Source of the DNA: Massilia agri
Lineage (GTDB): Bacteria > Pseudomonadota > Gammaproteobacteria > Burkholderiales > Burkholderiaceae_D
Reading direction: 5' to 3'
NCBI RefSeq assembly: GCF_024753255.1
Contig: NZ_JANUHA010000006.1
Location: 224,024-288,023, forward strand
DNA: 64,000 nt
Shown: piece after piece, positions 18,173-25,831 of the stretch
Layout of the letters: every line of letters starts with the position of its first letter
Numbering within the stretch: the first letter of the stretch is position 1
Position numbers and translations under genes: made by a program
The notes under the pieces: model-generated
Seen by the model: only the letters and a program-made list of their open reading frames with translations
The model's database searches: none
Told to the model about the DNA's origin: nothing

Positions 18173-19645
18173 ATGGGCATGAACAGGGGCACGCCCCGCA
18201 TGCGGCATGACATTCATGTCGCATTCAGGCGTCCGGATCGTCAACACGGCGCCATCGGAATCATGGCCGTCGGGGCCATTATTATCCTGTGCGGGTTCTG
18301 CAGCCTGGCGCTGGACCTTTCTCGTGTTTATAACCGGAAGATGGAACTGCAGAGCGTGGCGGACGCCGCCGCAGTGAGCGCCGCAATCGAGCTCGACGGA
18401 ACGAGGGCCGGACTCACCAGGGCGGCGCAGAAGGCAGCCTCACTGTTTGCAATCCCTGTGGTGTACGGCGGTCCCAGTTACGGATACGTTGCAGAATCGA
18501 TGGACTGGTCGGATGACGCCATCAGATTCGCCGCCTCACCTGATGGCCCATGGCTGTCGAGTGGCGAGGCCGCTTCGAGAAGCGTTCCCAATGGTCTCCT
18601 GTATGCCCGCATCGATACCGGGGGGCTGGATCCGGCGTACGGACAAGTGCAGACCGTGTTCCTGCCCGTTGTTTCCACGGGAGGGGCACTCACCTCGACA
18701 GCTGCGCGCGCCGTGGCTGGCCCGACTGCGCTTGGCGTCATGCCATTCGGAATATGTGCGATGGACGACGACGAAAAGCGCAACCGTGGTGGCGAGCTGG
18801 AGGAGTACGGGTTCAGGCGTGGCGTGAGCTATGACCTCATGCAGCTCAATTCCGAGTCCACGGGCGCGGGACAGACCTTCCTGATCCATCCTTTTGCCGG
18901 CCCAGGCGCCGCCTCGACGGCGCCAAGCAACTTCAATACCGTCGCGCCTTCCGTCTGTACCGGGATGATGGGGATGTCGCGGATCACGGGAGGGAGGGTC
19001 TCGGTCGTGTCGCCATTCCCCCTCGGTGACTACTACGAACAGTTCAACTCGCGCTTCGATTCCTATACCGCGCCATGCACACCCGATACCGCGCCCCCCG
19101 ACAGGAACATCAAGCCCTACAAGTTCGACGATGGCAGCGTGTCGTGGATGACGACGGCGCCCGGGGCCCAGGCATCGGTCGTCTATCAAGACAGCGCCAA
19201 TCAGAAGCGCTGGACCGTTGCAGGTCCCTACCCGTCACCGCCCGGGACCAGCGGCGAACAGTACGGCCCGCTGTGGACCTATGCCAAGGCGGTCCGATAT
19301 GCCGACCCGGCGCCAGTAGGAGGCTATGTCGCGTTCGCCACATCGAGCTGGAAAGACCTGTACACGCCGGGCGAGCCCACCGCCAAATCCAGTTATCCGT
19401 CCTCGTCGCCTTATCTGACTGGCGGAACGACATATGGTCGGACACCCACCCACACCGGCGTGCGTGACAGGCGGGTGCTGAATATTCCCTTGCTGTCTTG
19501 CCCGGTTGCGGGAAACAGCGCGACCGTGCTTGGAATCGGCAGATTCTTCATGACCGTGAAAGCCGACGATACCCATTTGTACGCCGAGTTTGCCGGCCTG
19601 GCAGAAGAGCAGACGCTTCGCACCCGAGTGAGGCTCTATCCATGA
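18173..19645 (+). CDS. TadG-like pilus assembly protein
   Basis: A 490-residue protein with the N-terminal TadE/G-like segment: QHGAIGIMAVGAIIILCGFCSLALDLSRVYNRKMELQ (~residues 22-60), one membrane helix, then ADAAAVSAAIEL. A long, mostly beta, extracytoplasmic region of ~400 residues follows, without a recognisable von Willebrand domain. Start ATG 18173 has AAGGAGG 5 bases upstream; an earlier in-frame start at 18137 lacks one. It overlaps the next TadE-like gene by ATGA, so both are translated together. Confidence 0.8.
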   Translation: MGMNRGTPRMRHDIHVAFRRPDRQHGAIGIMAVGAIIILCGFCSLALDLSRVYNRKMELQSVADAAAVSAAIELDGTRAGLTRAAQKAASLFAIPVVYGGPSYGYVAESMDWSDDAIRFAASPDGPWLSSGEAASRSVPNGLLYARIDTGGLDPAYGQVQTVFLPVVSTGGALTSTAARAVAGPTALGVMPFGICAMDDDEKRNRGGELEEYGFRRGVSYDLMQLNSESTGAGQTFLIHPFAGPGAASTAPSNFNTVAPSVCTGMMGMSRITGGRVSVVSPFPLGDYYEQFNSRFDSYTAPCTPDTAPPDRNIKPYKFDDGSVSWMTTAPGAQASVVYQDSANQKRWTVAGPYPSPPGTSGEQYGPLWTYAKAVRYADPAPVGGYVAFATSSWKDLYTPGEPTAKSSYPSSSPYLTGGTTYGRTPTHTGVRDRRVLNIPLLSCPVAGNSATVLGIGRFFMTVKADDTHLYAEFAGLAEEQTLRTRVRLYP

Positions 19646-20253
19646 GAACACCTTTCTGCCAAGCCTACAGGCGAACGGTCCGAACGAAACAGCAGGGCGT
19701 CGCTGCTGTGGAGTTCTCGTTCGTGGCCATTGTCTTCTTTCTGATCTTCTTCGGCATCGTTGAAGTGTCGCGCGCGATGTACATCATCAATACGCTGCAG
19801 GAGGTAACGCGTCGCGCAGCCGCGCTTGCGACGAACACCGATTTCAGCAATGCGGCAGCGATGCAGGAGGTACGCCAGCGCGCCATCTTCCGCGACTCGC
19901 CAGGCGTGCTGCTGTTTGCACAGCCGGTCGCGGACACGCACATCGTCATCGACTACATGTGGATACGGCGTGCAGGGGACACGATGACGATGGTGCCGAT
20001 CCCGGCGGCATCCCTGCCGGCAAGCCCGGCAGCCAACTTCGCGAACTGCCTGGGCGACCCCTACAGCGAAGGTTGCATACGGCTGGTGCGCGTGCGCGTG
20101 TGCCAGACCGCCAGTGCCGATGATTGTGATCCGGTCGGGTATCAGAACCTGGTGTCGCTGGTGCCGCTTTCGTTCGGCCTGCCGGTATCGATGACGATCG
20201 TGACAGCCGAGACACTGGGAATGCCTGCGGGCGTTCCCTGCGAATGCACGTGA
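19642..20253 (+). CDS. TadE-like pilus assembly protein
   Basis: A 203-residue TadE-family protein: basic N-terminus, then QQGVAAVEFSFVAIVFFLIFFGIVEVSRAMY (~18-48) with the conserved Glu four residues into the helix, followed by a periplasmic domain with paired Cys residues (NCLGDPYSEGC, VCQTASADDC). The ATG overlaps the stop of the TadG-like gene. The pair forms a two-gene operon; its secretion/assembly partners must be elsewhere, if they exist. Confidence 0.8.
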   Translation: MRTPFCQAYRRTVRTKQQGVAAVEFSFVAIVFFLIFFGIVEVSRAMYIINTLQEVTRRAAALATNTDFSNAAAMQEVRQRAIFRDSPGVLLFAQPVADTHIVIDYMWIRRAGDTMTMVPIPAASLPASPAANFANCLGDPYSEGCIRLVRVRVCQTASADDCDPVGYQNLVSLVPLSFGLPVSMTIVTAETLGMPAGVPCECT

Positions 20254-20286
20254 CCGGCGGCGGCCAGCGGTCGACACCATCGACGC

Positions 20287-20634
20287 TTACTGCGCCTTCT
20301 CCCACTGCACGACGGTCACCGCACCGTTCACCCGTTCGGCCGCGAAGCGGATCCTGTCGCCGACCTGAACCTGGTCCAGCATCGCCGCATCCTTCACGCG
20401 CAGGACCATGGTCATCCCGGCCATGTTGAGGTTTTTGATTTCTCCGTGGCGCAGGGTGATCTTGCCGGCTTCCTTGTCGATCTTCTTCACTTCGCCGTCG
20501 GTCAGATCTGCCGCTGCGGGCGCTTCCTGGCCCGCAGCTGCCGCGCCATGCCCTGCATGGGAGTCTTGTGCACATGCGATGGCGCTTGCTGCAGTCATTA
20601 CGAGAGCCAGGGTCAGTTTCGAGAAAGCGTTCAT
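20287..20634 (-). CDS. CusF-like periplasmic copper-binding protein
   Basis: A 115-residue exported protein (signal MNAFSKLTLALVMTAASAIACAQ). After a His/Gly/Ala linker comes the CusF fold: DGEVKKIDKEAGKITLRHGEIKNLNMAGMTMVLRVKD, in which the His and the Met residues of MAGMTM match the Cu(I) ligands of CusF. Start 20634 has AAGGAG upstream. It is the last gene of the leftward copper cluster behind the multicopper oxidase. CusF normally hands Cu(I) to the CusCBA pump, yet no cusA/cusB lies here. Confidence 0.88.
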   Translation of the reverse strand: MNAFSKLTLALVMTAASAIACAQDSHAGHGAAAAGQEAPAAADLTDGEVKKIDKEAGKITLRHGEIKNLNMAGMTMVLRVKDAAMLDQVQVGDRIRFAAERVNGAVTVVQWEKAQ

Positions 20635-20676
20635 GGTGTCTCCTTGTCGGGTTGTTTCAGTTGTCATGCCTGAAAA

Positions 20677-22068
20677 TCAATGATGGCCCTGGTGGCCCCT
20701 GGGTTTGCGCACCGTGACTTCGACCTCGGGCGTTTTTGCCGCAGGCATGGATTGTCCGCCTGCATCCTGCTGGCGCACCGCCGCCGGCGCTTCGCCCTTC
20801 CATTCATATGCCACGGTACCGGCCGGGTGCTTGTACCAGCCGGGATCCCTGTAGTCGCCGGCTTTCTGGTCCTTGCGCACCTTCAGCACGGTGAACATGC
20901 CGCCCATCTCCACGCCACCAAAGGGGCCCTGGCCCGTCATCATCGGCAAGGTGTTGTCCGGCAGCGGCATCTCCATGTCGCCCATCGAGCCACCTTTCTC
21001 GCCCATGACCATGTAGTCCGGCACCAGTTTCGTGATCTTCTCGGCGACGCCGCGGTGGTCCACGCCGATCAGGTTCGGGACGTCGTGGCCCATGGCGTTC
21101 ATGGTGTGGTGCGACTTGTGGCAGTGGAAGGCCCAGTCGCCGGGTTCGCTTGCCACGAACTCGATGGCGCGCATCTGGCCCACGGCGACATCGGTCGTGA
21201 CCTCCGGCCAGCGCGACTCCGGCCGGGTCCAGCCGCCGTCCGTGCCGGTGACCTCGAACTCGTGTCCGTGCAGGTGGATCGGGTGGTTGGTCATTGTCAG
21301 GTTGCCCACGCGGATGCGTACACGGTCGTTCTGGCGCACGTTCATCGTGTCGATACCCGGGAACGCACGGCTGTTGAAGGTCCAGATATTAAAGTCCAGC
21401 ATTTCGTTGACGCGTGGCGTGTAGCTGCCCGGCTCGATGTCGTAGGCGTTCAGCAGGAAAACGAAATCGCGGTCGACCCTGTGCTGGGCCGGGTTCTTCG
21501 GATGCGTGACCCAGAAACCCATCATCCCCATCGCCATCTGGACCATCTCGTCCGCGTGCGGGTGGTACATGAAGGTGCCCGGGCGCCGGGCGACGAACTC
21601 GTAGACGAAGGTCTTGCCTGGCTGGATGCCCGGCTGGGTCAGGCCCGTCACGCCGTCCATCCCGTTTGGCAGGCGCTGGCCGTGCCAGTGGATGCTGGTG
21701 TGCTCGGGCAGCTTGTTCGTCACAAAGATGCGCACGCGGTCGCCCTCGACCACCTCGATGGTCGGCCCCGGGCTCTGGCCGTTGTAGCCCCACAGATTGG
21801 CCTTCATGCCGGGCGCGATCTCGCGCACGACCGGTTCGGCGATCAGGTGGAACTCCTTGACGCCATTGTTCATGCGCCAGGGAAGGGACCAGCCGTTCAG
21901 GGTGACTACCGGATGGTAGGGGCGGCCATTCGGCGGCGGTGGCGGCGGCTGGGTCGCCGCGCTGTTCATGATGGGCGCTTCGGGCAGGGTGGCCGCGCCG
22001 GCGCGGCTGACCAGTCCGGCGCCGACCAGCGCTGCGGCGCCGGTAAAGAAATCTCGACGAGTAGACAT
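20677..22068 (-). CDS. Multicopper oxidase (Tat-exported)
   Basis: Periplasmic laccase-type oxidase of 463 residues, probably oxidising Cu(I) or phenols. It begins with a twin-arginine signal (STRRDFFTGAAALVGAG) and has all four copper-binding blocks in order: HWHG, HPHADEM, HPIHLHGHEF and HCHKSHHTMNAM, the last supplying the type 1 copper Cys, His and Met. A Pro-rich stretch (PPPPPPNG) follows the signal and the C-terminus is His-rich. Flanked by CusF-like and CusC-like genes, so a copper detoxification role is the best reading. Confidence 0.92.
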   Translation of the reverse strand: MSTRRDFFTGAAALVGAGLVSRAGAATLPEAPIMNSAATQPPPPPPNGRPYHPVVTLNGWSLPWRMNNGVKEFHLIAEPVVREIAPGMKANLWGYNGQSPGPTIEVVEGDRVRIFVTNKLPEHTSIHWHGQRLPNGMDGVTGLTQPGIQPGKTFVYEFVARRPGTFMYHPHADEMVQMAMGMMGFWVTHPKNPAQHRVDRDFVFLLNAYDIEPGSYTPRVNEMLDFNIWTFNSRAFPGIDTMNVRQNDRVRIRVGNLTMTNHPIHLHGHEFEVTGTDGGWTRPESRWPEVTTDVAVGQMRAIEFVASEPGDWAFHCHKSHHTMNAMGHDVPNLIGVDHRGVAEKITKLVPDYMVMGEKGGSMGDMEMPLPDNTLPMMTGQGPFGGVEMGGMFTVLKVRKDQKAGDYRDPGWYKHPAGTVAYEWKGEAPAAVRQQDAGGQSMPAAKTPEVEVTVRKPRGHQGHH

Positions 22069-22081
22069 GTTCTATTCCTTG

Positions 22082-23494
22082 TCAGTGTTCGGGTGCTTGC
22101 GCAGACGCGGAGGCCGTCAGTGCCACCGTCGATCCGCCGCTGCCGTTGATGGCGGCCTGCAGCTCGGTTTCCGCGATCCAGAAATCGCGCTGCGCTTCGA
22201 TCGCGGTGTTCACCCCGGTGATCTGGGCGCGTGCATCGGCCAGCAGCTCGAAGACGCTCATGAGCATCCCGTTGTAGCGAAGCAGGGTTTCTTCAGAAAT
22301 TCTCTTCTGCTGAGGCACGACTTCGTCGCGGTAATGCCTGGCGACGTCATAGGTCGTCCGGTAGGCGGAGTACGCTTCGCGCACCTGCGAGCGTGCGGTG
22401 ACGGCGGTGTGGGCGGCGCGGTGCACCGACTGCATGTAGAGCGCCTCGGCTTTCGCCACGCGGGCGCCGCCCCAGTCGAAGATCGGCAGGGCCAGCTCGA
22501 TTTCGTAGCCGTTCTCGCGCGGCGCACCCGACTTGCTTGTGTTCGCATAACCGGCGTCGAGCACGTTGATCACGCCGGTCGCCCTGGTGAGACCGAGCGC
22601 GCGGGCAGTGGATTCGGCATCCAGTGTCGCGAGCTGGACGTCGAGCCGCTGCCGCATCGCCTGCGCTTCCACGTTGCCCGCTTCGCGCGCCGCTGCCGGA
22701 AGATCGGGAAGCCTGTCGGGGAGGGTGAACGCGGTCTGCGTACCCCATACCCCCAGCAGGCGGGCGAGCTGCTCGCGCGCGGCCGTCGCCCTGTGCCGCG
22801 CACGCGCGAGCTGGGCGGTGGTTTCGGCCGAGAACACCTGTTCCCTGGCCTGGTCGAGGGCGCTCAGGTTGCCGGCCCTGGCCATGCGCTGGGCCAGTTC
22901 GGCGCTGGCCTGGGCGGCGTCACGCACCTGCTCCGCATAGCGCGCCGACTGGGCCGCGGCTACGGCGTTGAACCAGGCCTTGCGCGTGTCGGCGGCGAGG
23001 CGCACCGCGTCCGTCGCGGCGACCAGCTGCGCGCCCCGGAAGCGGCGCGCTTCGATATCGCGGCGAATCGGCATGGTGAGCAGGCCGACCAGGTCGAACA
23101 TGACGCCGCGCTCGATCTCCGTCTCGCCGCCGCCCGACATGCGGCTGAAGCTGAAAGCCGGATTGCGCATGCGTCCCGCCTGGACGAGATCGGCTTCCGC
23201 CACGCCGAGGCCGGCGAGCGAAGCGCGCAGGCCGCGGTTGTTGAGCAGGGCCACGCGCACGGCGCCGTCTGCGGTGAGGGGCGCCTGCAGGAGCCGGTCG
23301 AGTTCCGCCCGGGCCGTGTCGCCGTCGTCGCTTGCCTTCGGCAGGCGGACGTCCTGGCCGCTGCGTGCCGAGGCCATGGTCGATACCGCATCGAGACCAC
23401 CGTCCCGGGAGAAGGTGGCGCAGCCGCCCAATACAAGCGCGAGCACGCCGGCCGTAATGGCGCGGAGCAGGGGTGGCGAAGTCTGTATAGTCAT
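22082..23494 (-). CDS. TolC/CusC-family outer membrane lipoprotein
   Basis: A 470-residue outer membrane efflux protein. The signal ends in a lipobox (LALVLGGC, Cys ~25), as in CusC/NodT-type channels. The two repeated TolC-type helical segments are visible (LAQRMARAGNLSALDQAREQVFSAE and its C-terminal counterpart EETLLRYNGMLMSVFELLADARAQ). It sits 13 bases upstream of the multicopper oxidase in one operon. It usually works with an RND pump and adaptor, which are absent here. Confidence 0.88.
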   Translation of the reverse strand: MTIQTSPPLLRAITAGVLALVLGGCATFSRDGGLDAVSTMASARSGQDVRLPKASDDGDTARAELDRLLQAPLTADGAVRVALLNNRGLRASLAGLGVAEADLVQAGRMRNPAFSFSRMSGGGETEIERGVMFDLVGLLTMPIRRDIEARRFRGAQLVAATDAVRLAADTRKAWFNAVAAAQSARYAEQVRDAAQASAELAQRMARAGNLSALDQAREQVFSAETTAQLARARHRATAAREQLARLLGVWGTQTAFTLPDRLPDLPAAAREAGNVEAQAMRQRLDVQLATLDAESTARALGLTRATGVINVLDAGYANTSKSGAPRENGYEIELALPIFDWGGARVAKAEALYMQSVHRAAHTAVTARSQVREAYSAYRTTYDVARHYRDEVVPQQKRISEETLLRYNGMLMSVFELLADARAQITGVNTAIEAQRDFWIAETELQAAINGSGGSTVALTASASAQAPEH

Positions 23495-23512
23495 CGTCTT
23501 GCCTCGGATGGT

Positions 23513-23848
23513 TCAGTGGTGTTGATGCCCGGTTGTCGCCGGCGCCGGCGTCGACGGTGCGGGAGCCGGGGCCTGCTGGTGTGCGGAGGCCGGCGCCTGT
23601 GGGGAGCCGTGCGCCGCATGGCCCGCTCCGTTTGCGACGACATCATTTAGCTGGCGCCAGTTTTTATCCGGCGTTGCGTGGCTGTCCTGCGGCAGGCTTG
23701 AATAGCCCACGATCGCGGACTCGTACACGGGCTGCGGCACCGCCACGCCGGGGTCGAGCGGGTCGGGCAGGCTGGAAGATTGCTGGGCATGCGCGGGCAG
23801 CACGGCCATCAGGACGGCGAGGGCAGTCGCCAATTGCATTGGTTTCAT
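23513..23848 (-). CDS. Small secreted His/Pro-rich protein of the copper cluster
   Basis: A 111-residue protein with a signal peptide (MKPMQLATALAVLMAVLPAHA). The mature part has a short conserved-looking middle (PVYESAIVGYSSLPQDSHATPDKNWRQLNDVVANG) and a His-rich, Ala/Pro-rich end closing in GHQHH. Such small proteins accompany CusC/copper oxidase operons; metal binding through the His residues is inferred. It is first in the operon 23848-20287. Confidence 0.75.
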   Translation of the reverse strand: MKPMQLATALAVLMAVLPAHAQQSSSLPDPLDPGVAVPQPVYESAIVGYSSLPQDSHATPDKNWRQLNDVVANGAGHAAHGSPQAPASAHQQAPAPAPSTPAPATTGHQHH

Positions 23849-23953
23849 CGTGAATCCTCATAATCGGTGAGGGAACGTGCGCTGGACGCACGGCCGCTTG
23901 CGAAGCAGGCGCGGTGGTGCGGCAGCACCAGCCGGGATCAGCTTCCGAATCGA

Positions 23954-24376
23954 TTAAGCGGATGGATGCCGGGGAGGTCGCTGCGGACCATCCGGGATGA
24001 AGCCGGAATTGAAGATGGACGGCGAGGCATTGACTGCGTCGGAGCCGTCGAAGCTGGGAAGGGGAAGGAAAACCGATGGCGGCGCCACGGCGCCGGCGCA
24101 CAGTGCCGAACAGGCGCTGCACGAGGAGTGCGCTTTTTTCGTGAGGTCCGGTACCGGCGCATCGTCGTCGGCTGCCGCGGCCGCGTGGTGCGCCGCGTGA
24201 TCGCCGCCATGGTGCGCATCCGCATCCGCGGCCGGCTGGTGATGCGGCATGCTGATGCCGCTCGACGCGTGCTGGCGGACCGGCGCGCAAGACATCCCGA
24301 CGCTGGCGGCGACCGCATGGAGCGGCAGCATCAGCATCAGTATCCAAACGAGGAATGTCTTGACGGTGAGGTTCAT
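23954..24376 (-). CDS. CopL/DUF2946-like exported protein
   Basis: A 140-residue protein with a signal peptide (MNLTVKTFLVWILMLMLPLHAVAA). The mature part is rich in His (HHQPAADADAHHGGDHAAHHAA) and has a Cys-rich core SSCSACSALCAGAVAPP like that of DUF2946/CopL proteins found beside copper and cobalt resistance genes. No ribosome binding site precedes the ATG, but a TATACT box ends only 10 bases upstream, so the mRNA may be nearly leaderless. Its upstream gap is shared with the divergent copper-type promoter at 24488-24518. Confidence 0.65.
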   Translation of the reverse strand: MNLTVKTFLVWILMLMLPLHAVAASVGMSCAPVRQHASSGISMPHHQPAADADAHHGGDHAAHHAAAAADDDAPVPDLTKKAHSSCSACSALCAGAVAPPSVFLPLPSFDGSDAVNASPSIFNSGFIPDGPQRPPRHPSA

Positions 24377-24487
24377 GGGCGAGGGGAGTATAGCACGGCA
24401 TTTTCGCCTGAAAAGGGGGAAAAGGTTCGGCGAAGTCATTGTGCGAGCACGCATGCATGGCCGAATCCAGCGCGCCATCGACGACGC

Positions 24488-24518
24488 TTGACCTTTCCAC
24501 AATTGGAAGGTTTAGAGT
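24488..24518 (+). promoter_or_regulatory. CueR/MerR-type metal promoter before the ferredoxin unit
   Basis: TTGACC (24488-24493) and TAGAGT (24513-24518) are 19 bases apart, the over-long spacing typical of MerR-family promoters. The spacer carries the dyad ACCTT-TCCACAATTGG-AAGGT, matching the known CueR operator pattern. A second promoter of the same design precedes the copper ATPase at 29449-29479. Confidence 0.85.
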
Positions 24519-24548
24519 AGGTCGAGTTAATTTTTTCGGAGTTTCATC

Positions 24549-24707
24549 ATGCACGCACGCAAGCGATTGACCGAGCCCTCCGGGACTGCACGCCAGCCTT
24601 CCCCCGGTAGCGGCCAGGCCGGCGACACGAGGGCGCCAGCCAGGCAATGCCTGTTCTGCCGATACCGGCGCGCCCAAGCGGAGCGAAAGGAAACATCCAA
24701 TGCCTAA
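24549..24707 (+). CDS. Predicted 52-residue CxxC small protein
   Basis: A short ORF directly behind the copper-type promoter. ATG 24549 has GGAG at 24538-24541, 7 bases upstream, and the stop TAA (24705-24707) overlaps the ferredoxin start (ATGCCTAA), which suggests coupled translation. The peptide is basic and Pro/Gly/Ala-rich, with QCLFCRYRRAQAERKE near the end; Cys34 and Cys37 form a CxxC pair that could bind a metal. No family is recognised, and it could instead be a non-conserved leader ORF. Confidence 0.5.
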   Translation: MHARKRLTEPSGTARQPSPGSGQAGDTRAPARQCLFCRYRRAQAERKETSNA

Positions 24708-25038
24708 GCTGACCGTCCTTCCGCATCCGGAGTGCGCGCCTGCCGGGGTGCTCATCGAAGCCAGTCCCGGCACCAGTATCTGTGACGCCTTGCTCGAGCA
24801 TGGGGTGGAGATCGAGCACGCCTGCGGCAAGGTGGGCGCCTGCACGACCTGCCACGTCATCGTCCGCGAAGGCTTCGGGTCACTGGATGAAGCAGGCGAC
24901 GCCGAAGAAGACATGCTCGACCGTGCCTGGGGCGTCGAACGGCATTCGCGCCTGTCATGCCAGGCGATCGTCGCCGAGGCCGACTTGAGCGTCGAGATCC
25001 CGCGCTATTCGCTCAATCACGCGAAGGAGAACGGCTAG
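24700..25038 (+). CDS. ISC-type [2Fe-2S] ferredoxin
   Basis: A 112-residue adrenodoxin-like ferredoxin. Cluster ligands are visible as C-GKVGAC-TTC (HACGKVGACTTCHV, Cys ~46, 52, 55) and a distant Cys in RLSCQAI (~91). It closely resembles Fdx of the Isc Fe-S assembly operon but has no isc genes around it. Its own ribosome binding site (AAAGGAAAC) lies before ATG 24700. Because it follows the CueR-type promoter at 24488, induction by copper is inferred; Cu(I) is known to attack Fe-S clusters, so a replacement or repair role is possible. Confidence 0.9.
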   Translation: MPKLTVLPHPECAPAGVLIEASPGTSICDALLEHGVEIEHACGKVGACTTCHVIVREGFGSLDEAGDAEEDMLDRAWGVERHSRLSCQAIVAEADLSVEIPRYSLNHAKENG

Positions 25039-25108
25039 CGACAGGAAGACGGCTCCTGCCCGCCATGGGCGCCACACCTGGGCCTCTTCACATCGCAGGG
25101 CCGCTGGC

Positions 25109-25636
25109 CTACTGCATGGCCTGGGTCCGCGCTTCGGGCGCGTTCGTGCCCACCGGGCGGATCTGGGTGCCCTGGTGCAGGGCGACGCGCCAGCCCTCCG
25201 GGTAGCGGGTCCAGATGCGCACATAGCGGCCGCGCAGCGTGGTGGCCGGCTGGTCCATCGGGACGCTGCGGTAGGTGCCGGTGACGATGGCGGTGCCGCC
25301 GTCGTCGACGAGGCGGATCTCCATCTCCTCGACGCCGTAGTTGCGGATGCGGTATTCGTCGCGCGCCAGTGCCTGCAGGAACTCGGTCTTGGTGCGCACC
25401 CGGCCATTGCTTTCGACGTGGTAGTAGTCACCGCTGATGAGGCGGCGCAGCGTATCGATGTCGCGCTGGATCAGGGCCTGGGCGCGCAGGCGCTCCGCTT
25501 CGCGCACGCCGGCCGCGGCCTGGCCCTGGGCTGCGCCTCCCTGCGAACGCGCAGCCGGCTCGAGTGCGGCCTGCGAGCCCAGGGCGGGAGGTGCCAGGCA
25601 GACGAGGCAAAGCGCAAGAATGGTCGTGGCGCGCAT
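25109..25636 (-). CDS. Exported NTF2-like (DUF4440/SnoaL-type) protein
   Basis: A 175-residue protein with a signal peptide (MRATTILALCLVCLAPPALGSQA) and an NTF2-like cone-fold domain: AERLRAQALIQRDIDTLRRLISGDYYHVESNGRVRTKTEFL, typical of DUF4440, then paired beta-strands ending YVRIWTRYPEGWRVALHQGTQI. These domains bind small molecules or are lyase-like; no specific substrate can be given. The start at 25636 has AGGAA upstream. Confidence 0.75.
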   Translation of the reverse strand: MRATTILALCLVCLAPPALGSQAALEPAARSQGGAAQGQAAAGVREAERLRAQALIQRDIDTLRRLISGDYYHVESNGRVRTKTEFLQALARDEYRIRNYGVEEMEIRLVDDGGTAIVTGTYRSVPMDQPATTLRGRYVRIWTRYPEGWRVALHQGTQIRPVGTNAPEARTQAMQ

Positions 25637-25831
25637 GGTGGTTCCTGGTGAAGTGCTGGAGCGATTATAGGATTGCAGCGCTCGCTGAAATGTCACATAT
25701 TATCTCGGATGAGAAACATTGTTGGTAATTCAGACACTGTAATTTTGTGTAGGTAATTGTATATCTGTTACAGTTCTGTCTGGACCGCGCACCCTGCCGG
25801 CAATGCCGTACCTTCCGACCGAACGAGATCT

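Noticed and set aside
16426..20253. Genomic island integrated at tRNA-Ser
   Set aside because: No integrase, no repeated tRNA 3' end, and base composition differs only slightly from neighbours.
24547..24855. Minus-strand frame of about 100 codons opposite the small CxxC ORF and ferredoxin
   Set aside because: It lacks a ribosome site, runs against the copper-type promoter and covers the certain ferredoxin gene.
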